This document shows positions 41,524 through 51,400 of a stretch of DNA of 64,000 nt, piece by piece. The notes below the pieces were generated by a model. The model was not told the DNA's origin. It made no database searches and was given only the letters and a program-made list of their open reading frames with translations. Source of the DNA: Verrucomicrobiia bacterium (GTDB lineage: Bacteria; Verrucomicrobiota; Verrucomicrobiia; Opitutales; Cerasicoccaceae); assembly GCA_030432235.1 (NCBI GenBank), contig JAUIHT010000001.1, positions 868,001 through 932,000 of the forward strand, given 5' to 3'. Numbering within the stretch: the first letter of the stretch is position 1; every line of letters starts with the position of its first letter. The translations under genes were made by a program, and so were the position numbers.

Positions 41524-43770
41524 ATGCAAAGTCAAAACAGCACCGAAGCGTCCGCCTTCACCTACAGGTTCCGCATGCGCAAGCTGATGGAAAAGAAGAT
41601 GGCCGTCACACAGGAGAAAATCGATCGCGAGGGCGGCATGGACGAAGGCGACTACGGGCGCCATGTGGCGCCGGAGGGTTTCCGCTGGGACTTCATTCCC
41701 AATCACGCCGATGGCTCCTTTTATGGCTACATGGGCTGGGCGGTGAACTTCGAGAGCCTGCTTGCCAGCCAGCCTGTCTATGTGAACCCCTACGATGCTT
41801 TGGCGGGGCAGACTTTCTTCTACTTGTCCAAGATGAAGTCGCCGCAGTTGACCGAGGAGGATATCCGTGCGCGGCGGACTCCCGGTGTGGTCGGTCACAT
41901 CTGGAATCCGGACTTCGACTATTCACACCTGAAGCCCTTTCACCGGAAGTACCACATCGTGCACGGCATCGGTAACGACGCCCACTATGCCAGCGACCTA
42001 CAGATGGGGCTGGAGTTGGGGTGGGGCGGTATCCTCGACAAGCTGCACCGTTTTCAAAAGCAGCATGGCCGCGACAAGGCGCTCTTCTACGAGTGTGAAA
42101 TCCGCACCGTGCATGCCATTCAGCATTGGATTCGCCGAACCATCGATGAAATTGATCGGCGACTTGAAGCTGAGGCCGATCCTGATCTTCGTGCCAACCT
42201 GGAAGCGATGCGGGAGGTCAATGCCTGGATCGTCGAGCAGCCGCCGCGCACCTTGCGTGAGGCCTGCCAGTGGCTTGCCTGGTTTGTCCTGGCCAAGCGT
42301 ACTTACAATCGTTGTGGAGCCGGTGGCCAGCTGGATGAGCTGCTGCGGCCCTATTATGAGCGCGACTTGAAAGAGGGGCGTATCGATGATGACGAGGCTG
42401 TCTTCACCATCGCCTGCCTGCTGCTCATCGATGCGCAGTACTACCAACTGGCCGGGCCGGGGTCCGACGGGCAGGACATGACCAGCCGGATTTCCCACCT
42501 CATACTGGACGCGGCCGAGCTCATGGACGGGCCGTGCAACCTCACCATCCGCGTGCATGACGGCCTCGACCAGGCACTGTTCCGGCGCGGCGTGGAGTTG
42601 CTCTTCAAGTACCGTAAGGGCTGGCCGCGATTCAGTGGGGACCAGGCGCTGGTCGACGGCTTTATGCGTTGCGGTTACTCGAAGGAGCTGGCGCGCAAGC
42701 GCATCGCCGTCGGCTGCAACTGGATGTCCCTGCCCGGTCTTGAGTACACCTTGAACGACGTGGTGAAGATCAATCTCGCCAAGGTCTTTGAAGTGGCGTT
42801 GGACGATCTGTATCAGTCAGGTGATACACATTCCATCGATTCGCTGTGGGCGCACTTTATCGAGCATTTGCAGATCGCGGCGGAAAAAACCGCTGACGGC
42901 AACGACTTCCATCTGCGCCACCAGGCGCACAACGAGCCCGAGTTGGTGACCAACCTTCTCTGCCACGGTCCGGTCGAAAAGGGTCTCGATATGACTGCCG
43001 GCGGGGCGCAGTACTACAACCTTGCCATAGACGGTGCGGGCATCGCGGTCGTGGCAGACTCCTTCGCGGCCATCCAGCAACGTGTGGTCGAGCAGGGCGC
43101 CCTGACTTGGAAGGACCTGCGCTGGTATCTGGAGAACGACTTTCCCGGGTCCGAGGGCGAGCAGGTGCGTTTGCTTCTGCACAACAGCGAGCGCTACGGG
43201 CAGGACAGTGGTAACCGCGCCGAGCAATGGGCGGTGAAAGTCTCACGCGCCTTTAGCAAGGCCGTCCGCGATCAGAATCAGCGTTATCCGGACTACAACT
43301 TCATCCCGGGGCTGTTCTCCTGGGCCAACACCCTCGAGTTCGGCGACGCGGTCGGCGCTACGCCCAACGGCCGCCGTGCCCATGAGCCGGTCAACCACGG
43401 GGCTAACCCGCTGCCCGGCTTCCGTGACGACGGCGCTGTCACGGCCATGGTCAACGCCATCGCGGCGGTCCAGCCCGGCTACGGCAACACCGCGCCGGTC
43501 CAGTTGGAGCTCGACCCAAACATCGCGGACAGCCCCGAGGCGGTCGCGAAAATCCAGGCACTGATCCAAACGATGTTCGACCTGGGTTGCACGCTTCTGA
43601 ACATCAACCTCATCGATGAAGAGCGTATCTTGGAGGCGCACAAGGACCCGTCGAAGTTTCCCGACCTGGTGGTGCGCGTGACGGGGTTCACCTCCTACTT
43701 CTCCATGCTGTCGCCGCGGTTCCGCCAGTTGATCGTGGACCGTATTTTGTCCCGACGCGGCACGCTATAG
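41524..43770 (+). CDS. Glycyl radical enzyme with atypical active-site motif
   Basis: 748 residues from the ATG at 41524; upstream in-frame codons belong to the activase overlap. The glycyl-radical loop RVTGFTSYF puts Gly at 721, and the thiyl Cys is Cys398 in AVGCNWMSLPG. Diol dehydratases, choline TMA-lyase, isethionate lyase and arylacetate decarboxylases usually have Glu two residues after this Cys (GCVE); here it is Trp (GCNW), so the catalytic chemistry should differ. Overall length matches PFL-family enzymes. Operon partners are the activase, a bicupin and a fused oxygenase. Substrate unknown. Confidence 0.9.
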   Translation: MQSQNSTEASAFTYRFRMRKLMEKKMAVTQEKIDREGGMDEGDYGRHVAPEGFRWDFIPNHADGSFYGYMGWAVNFESLLASQPVYVNPYDALAGQTFFYLSKMKSPQLTEEDIRARRTPGVVGHIWNPDFDYSHLKPFHRKYHIVHGIGNDAHYASDLQMGLELGWGGILDKLHRFQKQHGRDKALFYECEIRTVHAIQHWIRRTIDEIDRRLEAEADPDLRANLEAMREVNAWIVEQPPRTLREACQWLAWFVLAKRTYNRCGAGGQLDELLRPYYERDLKEGRIDDDEAVFTIACLLLIDAQYYQLAGPGSDGQDMTSRISHLILDAAELMDGPCNLTIRVHDGLDQALFRRGVELLFKYRKGWPRFSGDQALVDGFMRCGYSKELARKRIAVGCNWMSLPGLEYTLNDVVKINLAKVFEVALDDLYQSGDTHSIDSLWAHFIEHLQIAAEKTADGNDFHLRHQAHNEPELVTNLLCHGPVEKGLDMTAGGAQYYNLAIDGAGIAVVADSFAAIQQRVVEQGALTWKDLRWYLENDFPGSEGEQVRLLLHNSERYGQDSGNRAEQWAVKVSRAFSKAVRDQNQRYPDYNFIPGLFSWANTLEFGDAVGATPNGRRAHEPVNHGANPLPGFRDDGAVTAMVNAIAAVQPGYGNTAPVQLELDPNIADSPEAVAKIQALIQTMFDLGCTLLNINLIDEERILEAHKDPSKFPDLVVRVTGFTSYFSMLSPRFRQLIVDRILSRRGTL

Positions 43771-43882
43771 CCGCGCTTCGGCAGGCGTAGCAACAGCAGT
43801 CGGGAGAATTTTGATGCCAGATGCCGGGCCTTGGGATGCCTAAGGCTATTAGTTATAAATTTAACGCAAAACACGATTTCTT

Positions 43883-46189
43883 ATGAGCCAAGCAACCATG
43901 TCCCCGCCTCCCGATGAAGCGGACAAAGTAAGTCTGCAGGATTACAGCCTGGTGGGTAAGAATTCCCAACAGGCTATCGAGAAAGGCCTGGCCGAGGCCG
44001 ACTGGTACACCTCACCCGTGCCCAAAGACAAGATGCGCAAGCTGCTTGAGCGCAAGGATGGCCCGGCGTTACGCGACTGCGCGATCTACTTTGGCCTTAT
44101 TTTTCTGTTCGGTTACCTGACTTATGTGCTGTGGGGTACCTGGTGGGCGCTCATCCCGATGATGTGTTACGGCATCTTGTATGCCTCCGCTTCGGACTCG
44201 CGTTGGCATGAGTCCAGTCACGGCACCGCCTTCAAGACCGACTGGCTCAACAACACCCTCTACGAGGTGGCTTCGTTCATGGTTTTGCGCGAGTCTATCC
44301 CGTGGCGCTGGAGCCATACCCGTCACCACAGCGATACCATTATTGTGGGTCGCGATCCGGAGATCGCGGTGCCGCGTCCGCCCGATCTGAAGTCGATGCC
44401 CCTGAAGTGTGTCAACTTCCAGGCCTTTCGCCGCTATGTGAAAAATATCGCGCTGCACTGCGCGGGGCGGGTCAATCCGGAAGAGGCAACTTACATCCCC
44501 AAGTCGGAATACCCGAAGGTCTTCCTGCGCGCGCGCGTCTACGCGGTGATTTACCTGATGCTCTTCGGGCTGTGCCTTTACTACCGGACGTTGCTGCCCT
44601 TCGTCTTTGTTATCGGGCCCAACCTTTACGGCGCCTGGCTGATGCCCATCTACGGTTGGACCCAGCATGCGGGTCTGGCGGAAAACGTCCTCGATCACCG
44701 ACTCAATTGCCGGACGATCGAGATGAATTTCGTGCACCGCTTCCTCTATTGGAACATGAACTTTCACCTGGAGCATCACATGTTCCCGTTGGTGCCCTAC
44801 CATCAGCTCCCCGAGTTGCACCGGCTGGTCAAGGACGACTGCCCGGAGCCGTACCCGAGCCTGACCGCCGTCTACCGTGAAATCATTCCGGCGGTGTTGC
44901 GGCAGATCCAGGATCCCGGTTATTACGTCAAACGCAAGCTGCCCCCGACGGCGCGCCCAGTCGGCTCCAAGCCGGTCACGCCCGCCATCACAGCGGAGGG
45001 GCGCGAGGCCGTCGACGGCTGGATCGAGGTGTGTGACCGCGATGTGCTGGAACTCGGTGACGTCGTGCGCTTCGACCACGGCACGCGCACTTATGCCGTT
45101 TACCGTACCGAGGATGACACCTTCCACGCCACCGACGGCATCTGCACTCACGGCAACACCCACCTGGCCGATGGGCTGGTCAAGGGCAAGTTGATCGAGT
45201 GTCCCAAGCACAACGGTCGCTTCAACCTGACCGATGGCTCTCCGGCCCGCCAGCCCGTGTGCGTGGCTCTGCGCAGCTATCCGGCCAAGGTGGAGCAGGG
45301 CAAAATCTTCATGAATCTCACGCCGACAGGCGGAAAAGCCGAAGCGCAGAAGACGTATCGCTTCGAAGTCGTCAGCAACGAAAACGTGGCTACTTTCATT
45401 AAGGAACTCGTACTAGAACCAGTCGAGGGACAGGCGATGCCCGACTACCGGCCCGGCCAGTACATGCAGTTGGATATTCCCGCCTACGACGAAATTCGTT
45501 TCGCCGACTTCCAGGTGGCGGAGCCCTTTGCCTCCTCCTGGCGTGCGCACCATGTTTTCGACTACAAAGCGGGCAATGCTACCGAAGCGCGCCGCAATTA
45601 CTCCCTCGCGACCAATCCGGCGAGCGGGGCAGGGGAGCTGCGCTTTAACGTCCGCATCGCCACCCCGCCTCGCGGACAGGACTGCGACGCGGGCATCGGC
45701 TCCTCCTATGTCTTCAGCCTCAAGCCCGGTGATATGGTTACGGCTATCGGTCCCTTCGGAGACTTTCTTATCAAGGAGACACAGCGTGAGATGGTCTACC
45801 TGGGTGGCGGTGCAGGTATGGCGCCCCTGCGTTCGCAATTGTCACACCTGCTGGAGACCATGCAGACCGAGCGGCAGATTACCTTCTGGTATGGTGCGCG
45901 TTCACGGCAGGAAATCTTTTACGAAGACGATTTCCGTGGGCTGGAGAAGCGTTTCCCGAACTTCCGCTTCCACATCGCGCTCTCCGAGCCGCTACCGGAG
46001 GATAACTGGACCGGTCATACGGGCTTCATCCACGAAGTGCTCAAGCGCGAACATCTCGATGGGCACACCAATCCCAAAGCCATTGAGTACTATCTGTGCG
46101 GACCACCCATGATGATTCAGGCTGCGCAAGACATGCTCCTTAACGACTTCGCGGTCGACCAGCAGGACATTGCCTTCGACGAGTTTTGA
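43883..46189 (+). CDS. Second fused di-iron desaturase/hydroxylase, Rieske and NqrF-like reductase
   Basis: 768 residues, same three-domain layout as the gene at 13460 and close to it in sequence (for example box region HESSH, HTRHHSDTIIVGRDPE and the HLEHH third box). Rieske motif CTHGNTH and CPKHNGRF; FAD motif RRNYSLATN; NAD motif GGGAGMAPLR; C-terminal FDEF identical to the first copy. It follows the glycyl radical enzyme by 112 bases on the same strand, probably in the same operon or with its own promoter. Function as self-sufficient oxygenase is inference; the substrate may be the GRE product, or the enzyme may serve under oxic conditions. Confidence 0.87.
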   Translation: MSQATMSPPPDEADKVSLQDYSLVGKNSQQAIEKGLAEADWYTSPVPKDKMRKLLERKDGPALRDCAIYFGLIFLFGYLTYVLWGTWWALIPMMCYGILYASASDSRWHESSHGTAFKTDWLNNTLYEVASFMVLRESIPWRWSHTRHHSDTIIVGRDPEIAVPRPPDLKSMPLKCVNFQAFRRYVKNIALHCAGRVNPEEATYIPKSEYPKVFLRARVYAVIYLMLFGLCLYYRTLLPFVFVIGPNLYGAWLMPIYGWTQHAGLAENVLDHRLNCRTIEMNFVHRFLYWNMNFHLEHHMFPLVPYHQLPELHRLVKDDCPEPYPSLTAVYREIIPAVLRQIQDPGYYVKRKLPPTARPVGSKPVTPAITAEGREAVDGWIEVCDRDVLELGDVVRFDHGTRTYAVYRTEDDTFHATDGICTHGNTHLADGLVKGKLIECPKHNGRFNLTDGSPARQPVCVALRSYPAKVEQGKIFMNLTPTGGKAEAQKTYRFEVVSNENVATFIKELVLEPVEGQAMPDYRPGQYMQLDIPAYDEIRFADFQVAEPFASSWRAHHVFDYKAGNATEARRNYSLATNPASGAGELRFNVRIATPPRGQDCDAGIGSSYVFSLKPGDMVTAIGPFGDFLIKETQREMVYLGGGAGMAPLRSQLSHLLETMQTERQITFWYGARSRQEIFYEDDFRGLEKRFPNFRFHIALSEPLPEDNWTGHTGFIHEVLKREHLDGHTNPKAIEYYLCGPPMMIQAAQDMLLNDFAVDQQDIAFDEF

Positions 46190-46213
46190 GGACTCGCGAT
46201 CTGCTGGATAGGC

Positions 46214-46966
46214 TTAATTGATCAGCGTACCGGTAATCCGTTTGCCATTGATATCGTAGGCATAAGGAAGACCCAGTTCGTTGATTCGCTCGGGGCCGAT
46301 GGTTTCGGCATGGCCGTCCAGGAAAACGACGTTCGCCTTACCGTCATGGCGAAAATGAACACCATAACGTGGGTTATTCAGTAGCCGGAACGTTTGCATG
46401 TTTTGATTCATATCAATGCTGTCCGCCAAAAGGACAAAATTGGCCGGGTCGGAAATGTTCGATAGCATGACGATTTTCCTGCCACCGATGGCTCCCCCGG
46501 ATTCATTTTCAATAGTCTCGGTCAGCACTTCGGGGTCGGTCGCAAACATGTTTAGTCCGTACGACACCCACGGCCAGTTGATATTATCCAACTGAAAGCT
46601 ATCGGTGATGGTGTCCAAGTAACTGGGGCACCGGCAAACTGTCGCGTCTGGTATGTAACCGCGGGGCTCGTAGAATGTGCCATTGCCAACTTTCAGCTTT
46701 TGAGTCCATTGGACTCCACCGGCGCCGCCAGAAAAAGTATCTATTTTATTCCCGTCTTCGGTAGCCAGCATCATGAGCCCCGAATGCACCTGACGCATAT
46801 TGGATACACAGCTCGCTAATTCAGCCCGAGCGCGTGCCCGGCCCAACACGGCTAACAGCAGTGTCGCCAGGATGGCGGTCACCGCGATGACGGCCAGAAG
46901 TTCAACCAAAGTGAATGCCGCACTACGACGCGGTCTTTTGCCTGAGATGTTATTGCCGCCAATCAT
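46214..46966 (-). CDS. Type II/IV pseudopilin-like protein (prepilin N-methylation, H-X9-DG)
   Basis: 250 residues. Prepilin cleavage/methylation site FTLVELLAVIAVTAILATLL near the N terminus, and near the C terminus HFRHDGKANVVFLDGHAE, the H-X9-DG motif of Verrucomicrobia/Planctomycetota/Lentisphaerota pseudopilin-like proteins. Such proteins occur in large numbers in these phyla, often beside polysaccharide-utilisation genes, and their roles are mostly unknown. Convergent with the fused oxygenase and divergent from the GntR/LacI regulator. Confidence 0.92.
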   Translation of the reverse strand: MIGGNNISGKRPRRSAAFTLVELLAVIAVTAILATLLLAVLGRARARAELASCVSNMRQVHSGLMMLATEDGNKIDTFSGGAGGVQWTQKLKVGNGTFYEPRGYIPDATVCRCPSYLDTITDSFQLDNINWPWVSYGLNMFATDPEVLTETIENESGGAIGGRKIVMLSNISDPANFVLLADSIDMNQNMQTFRLLNNPRYGVHFRHDGKANVVFLDGHAETIGPERINELGLPYAYDINGKRITGTLIN

Positions 46967-47018
46967 TGGGCCCTAGTTTGCGTGTGAAAATTCAATGTGT
47001 CAATCTAAAAAAGTGCTA

Positions 47019-47033
47019 TACATATTGTACAAA
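47019..47033. promoter_or_regulatory. TTGTACAA palindrome in the divergent pseudopilin/GntR-LacI region
   Basis: The intergenic region 46967-47189 between two divergent genes contains TACATATTGTACAAA with a perfect 8-base palindrome TTGTACAA (47025-47032). The regulator downstream has a GntR-type HTH, so this may be an autoregulatory site. Weak evidence, single site. Confidence 0.35.
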
Positions 47034-47189
47034 TTGCCATTTCTGTTTATTGTCGGCCTTTGGCTTGTTTTCCTTTCATTTATGACGCATTCTCTTCTTT
47101 ATGTTGCTTTGCGACAGCAGTTTTGAGGCCTGCTGAGTTTCTTCAGGAGGTTTTTTAGAAACAAAAACGGCTGTCGTCCATTAGTTGAA

Positions 47190-48290
47190 ATGAATGATAC
47201 ATTAGACATTGAAGAGCTGAATACTCTTTTACGTTCCGCCGAAAACAAGAGCCGGGCGCTCGCGGTTCATCTGGAGCAGCTGATACGTTCGGGAAAGCTG
47301 CCCAATGGAAGCAAGTTGCCGCCGGAAAATTATTTGACCGATCAGGTGTCCCTGAGCCGGGGAACCATCCGTGCGGCCTTCCATCACCTGGTGGAAGAAG
47401 GTTTGTGCGTGCGCAGGCGTGGAGATGGCACCTATGTGCATTTGCCCACGAGCAATGTGCCGGTGGTGAATGGAGCGCAAATGAAAGTCTACGTGGTCAT
47501 CAGCATCAATCGTATGACCATGCTCAATCATCCCTTTGTCACGGATACCTGCCGCGGCATCCGCGCCGTTCTCGGCAACGAATACCGGATAATGTTGAAG
47601 GTCGTGGACGAGAGCCAGCAAGCTGAGCTGTTCACCGAAATGTCTGATGCGGCTGCCGTCGTGATGATCAGCAATCAGTACCAGCCGGTCCTGCAGTGGC
47701 TGGCCTCCGAGCGTGTGAATGTTATCTCGGTGACCTTCCGTTACCGGCAGCATTCTTTCTCCTCCGCGATGGTCGATAATCGTGAGGCGGGTTACCTGGT
47801 GGCGCGGCACATGATCGAGCTGGGCTGCCAGCGTATGCTGCTGCTGGTGGCTGAGTTTCTTTCCACGGAGTTTTCCGATCGCGCCGTGGGCGTCCGCGAG
47901 GCCGTGGAAGAGCTGGGTGACGGCCGGACCACGCTGGAGGTGGTGGAGTTGAAATCCAATACCGAAGGCCAGGCCTACGCCACGACTCTCGAATACTATG
48001 AGAAGATGCAGCCCGACGGCATCATCGCTAGCAAGGATCTGCAGGCCATGGAGGTCATTTGCGCCTTGCAGAGCATCCCGAACCGGGCCTTTAAAACCAG
48101 GGTCGCGGGCGTAGACGATATATATATGGCCTCGATGACGTACCCGACGTTGACGACGGTGAATCAGCAGGCCGAGCAGCTGGGCAAAAAAGTGGGGTCG
48201 TTGATTCTCAGCAAAAAAATCCAGAAGGAATCCCATGTAGTGGTGCAGCCGGCCCTGGTGGTACGGGATTCCACTTTGGTGGGCGTGTAG
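47190..48290 (+). CDS. GntR/LacI hybrid regulator (substrate-binding effector domain)
   Basis: 366 residues. N-terminal GntR winged HTH (GSKLPPENYLTDQVSLSRGT, AFHHLVEEGLCVRRRGDGTYV) joined to a LacI/periplasmic-binding-protein-like effector domain (HPFVTDTCRGIRAVL, FTEMSDAAAVVMISNQ, DNREAGYLVARHMIELG, GVDDIYMASMTYPTLTTVNQ). This architecture is typical of sugar regulators in Verrucomicrobiota. Precedes the secreted glycosidase-like gene and probably controls it in response to a sugar. Confidence 0.92.
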   Translation: MNDTLDIEELNTLLRSAENKSRALAVHLEQLIRSGKLPNGSKLPPENYLTDQVSLSRGTIRAAFHHLVEEGLCVRRRGDGTYVHLPTSNVPVVNGAQMKVYVVISINRMTMLNHPFVTDTCRGIRAVLGNEYRIMLKVVDESQQAELFTEMSDAAAVVMISNQYQPVLQWLASERVNVISVTFRYRQHSFSSAMVDNREAGYLVARHMIELGCQRMLLLVAEFLSTEFSDRAVGVREAVEELGDGRTTLEVVELKSNTEGQAYATTLEYYEKMQPDGIIASKDLQAMEVICALQSIPNRAFKTRVAGVDDIYMASMTYPTLTTVNQQAEQLGKKVGSLILSKKIQKESHVVVQPALVVRDSTLVGV

Positions 48291-48350
48291 TTGCTGGCAT
48301 ATTGCGGGTTCCCGGTCGGGGAGATTTTGGCTCCAAAGCTATCTTTCCTC

Positions 48351-48381
48351 TTGACGCTGCATGATATGTACAGAACATAAT
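48351..48381 (+). promoter_or_regulatory. Candidate promoter/operator upstream of the secreted glycosidase-like gene
   Basis: TTGACG at 48351 and CATAAT at 48376 are spaced 19 bases, slightly long but usable. TATGT-ACAGA-ACATA (48365-48379) is a perfect 5+5 inverted repeat inside it, suited to a LacI/GntR-type regulator. A related half site (TATGTTCT on the complement) lies upstream of the PEP-CTERM gene at 57467. Inference from sequence only. Confidence 0.4.
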
Positions 48382-48452
48382 AAACATCTTAGCGAAGGGA
48401 AAGTTTTTCTCTTATACCGACGGCTTCGTGACGCCGGTTCGCTAGATTTTGA

Positions 48453-51400
48453 ATGACCACTCATACTCGTAACCTTCAAAAGCTTATTATCATGCCCTCG
48501 TTATTTGGATTTTCCGGCGTCGCCTTAGCCCTTTGTGCCTGCTCGGCCTTGGCTGATGAGGGTGTCATCAGTACACCTCCTCAGGATTTATCGTGGCGCT
48601 TGACCACAGGGATGCAGGCCAAGGCCGAAGGCGAAGTCGATGCCCTGAGCGCCATGGTGGCGGCGCCAAAAGCACGGGTGGCGGCACAAGCCAATATGCA
48701 GACGAGTGAGGGAGCCGCATCCTTTTTCGCCCGGATTCCCCTGAATACGGTGGGCTCCGCAGTTTGGAAAGCCCCCATAGACCTGCCGGAGGGATTTTAT
48801 GCCAAGGCGGTGCGCATCGAGTTTGCCGCCGAGGGTCTCAAGCGCCCGGTCAAGCCGGATGGTGTCATCAGTGTGACCGGCCAGACTGCTTCGGGTGAAA
48901 AAAGCAGCGTGGACATCATCGATTCAGCACAAGTCCTGGGCGGGACTGAAAGCGCGTCCTACCTCTATCAGTTTTCCGAGTCGCTGCGCGTCGATAACAT
49001 CGTGGTCAAGCTGTCACCGGCCATGCTGCATGCCTCGCTGGAGTTATCCGGTTTGCAATTTATGAATGAAGCGGGCTTGGCCGCGAGTACTTACGGCAAG
49101 GCGGGGGCGACCTTTGACGCCTCACTCAAGCCGGTGGTTTTCAATCAACCCCTGCAAACTTCTCTCCGCGATTTCTTTACCCAGGCCTATCATTTCAAGG
49201 GCCAGCCGAGAATCGATGCCGCCCAGGCTTTCGCCTCCAGTGACATCACGGTGGAGGGCCTTCCTTTCCAAGTGACGGAGGGTGAAAAGCAGCTCTTGCT
49301 GACGCGTGCGGACAAGTCTCCGTTGCAGGTGAAAGACGACTTTTACGGGTATGAACTGACCCGTGGCGTGTTCTTTACACCGAGCCGGGAAGACCGCGTC
49401 ACGGTGGAAGTGGGTCAGCCGGTCAGCGAAGTCTACATGCTTATCGCGGCGGAGTTCAACGCCGTGGCCAGCAGGTATGGGCTGGGTGACATACCGACTA
49501 CGATTTCGGATGTGGAGTGGGTCGCGGTTGAACTCGAGTACGAAGATGGCACCCGTGACCTTGCTTTTCCCTATTCGCTCAAGGATAAAGGCTTCGTCAT
49601 CTGGCGGACCTTCGGGGCCTATGCGGTACCCGTCGATATGAGTCGTAAGCTCAAGGCCGTGCATCTGCGTACACGCCAATACGATCTAGAGGCGGGCTTG
49701 GCCGCGGTAACGGTCAATGTCTCGCCCGAGCAGCGTCTGGCCTCCGTGTGGCATCCGCCCGCGCCGGTCGTGCCCAAGCGTTGGCCTGCTCCAGCGGAAA
49801 AAGCACCTTACCTGGGGAAAACCAACGATGGCTTTGTGCTCGGCAATCGCTTCTACGACGTGTCGGTCCAGCTCGGCCAGGAGTTCGGCATGGAAATCCT
49901 GCGCCAGCACTGGAATCCCGATGCGAGCCTTCAGGGGAAAGTCGGGCTGGCTTGTCGTATCGGGCAAAAGACATTGGCCTCGGGTGACTTCAACGTGACC
50001 TCGGCTCGGTCCGAGGGGACCACCGTGCGGGTGACGCTGGCGCCGAAGGATGACACTGTGCCTGTACGCTTGCATCTCACCATCGAAGCGAACGCGACCC
50101 CGGCACTCAGCCTGGATTGCAAGGTTGAAAATACCGGCAAGGACAAGCTCTCCATAGAGTTGGTCTTTCCTGTCGTGGACACGGTCGTCGTCGATTCACT
50201 GGAGGATACCTGGCTCTTCTTTCCGCAATATCGAAACGTGATCACGAATCAGCCGGGTAACTTTGTGGCCTGGAACGACTCGGCGTTTCCGGTGCAGTTT
50301 CTCTCCATTTACAATCCCGGAGCCGGTGTGGGGCTGGGCCTGCTGACCCATAATAGCGTTGGCGAATCCTATCAGTATCGTGCCGGCAAGGACACCTCCG
50401 GTTGCTCCGCGGCGGTCGCTGTTATGGCCGAGTATTTTTCTCTGGATGCCGAAACCTCCCACGAATTGCCAGCGGTCAGCTTGCTATTCCATGACGGTGA
50501 TTGGAAGCAGGCGATGAAGGCTTACAAGGGTTGGCTCAACGCGGTTACCAAGCCTCAGCATGCCACCAACCGCGAATGGTTTGATGCCGCTGGCTACGTC
50601 AGTTCCTACGTCTCCACTCCTAAAGAGGCACTGCGCATCATGCGCCTGCCCAGCTATATCGATTGGGATACGAAGCAATTTCGCATCGATGATTTTCTGG
50701 ACATGGACGAGCGTTACTTTGGGCGCAAGCCCGGCTTCGCCCACCTCTTCGCCTGGCATTATGATGTCGAGAATGAGCACTACGATTGGGGTGACTATGA
50801 CGATGCGGAAACTTACGAGCGTTTGGGCGGCGTGGGTAATTTTCACGACAACGTGACGAAGATTCAGCAGGAGCGGAATACGCCCTTGTCGCTCTATACC
50901 ATCCCGGATCGCTTCAACACCGGCACCGCTGCTGAGGCTGAGCATCCTGAGTTCATCGCGGCCTTTTCGGAAAAGGGAGATATTCACCGGGCAGGTGTTA
51001 ATCTGGTTCTGACCGACACGCTGAACCCGAATTGGCTGAAGTGGTATGTCGACTCGATGGTGTCGCTGCAAAAGAAGACCGGAGCCCAGGCCATCTACGT
51101 GGATGTCTTTCCCTATCATATGAAGCGCCGTGCCTGGGTGAAAGGCGAGGGCGGGGAGTACGAGCGCATCAGCTCGTATATCAGCTCTATCGAGTTGGCG
51201 CATGAGCTGCGTGAATCGTTGCCTTCGGACGTGGTTCTTTGGTCCGAGTACGCGCCGCAGGATATCGTCGGCCAGTGGATGGACGGCTACATCTCCTATA
51301 TCTACTTACACCTGAATGAGCACTTCACCGAGACTGCGGAAATACACGGTCCCGGTCCGTTGACCGCGCCGCTGTGCTTCTCAATCTACCGTTTCACCTC

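Noticed and set aside
44069-45211. Minus-strand open frame of 380 codons
   Set aside because: Antisense to the second fused oxygenase, whose domains are unmistakable on the plus strand.
47229-48236. Minus-strand open frame of 335 codons
   Set aside because: Antisense to the GntR/LacI hybrid regulator, which shows a full HTH and effector domain.
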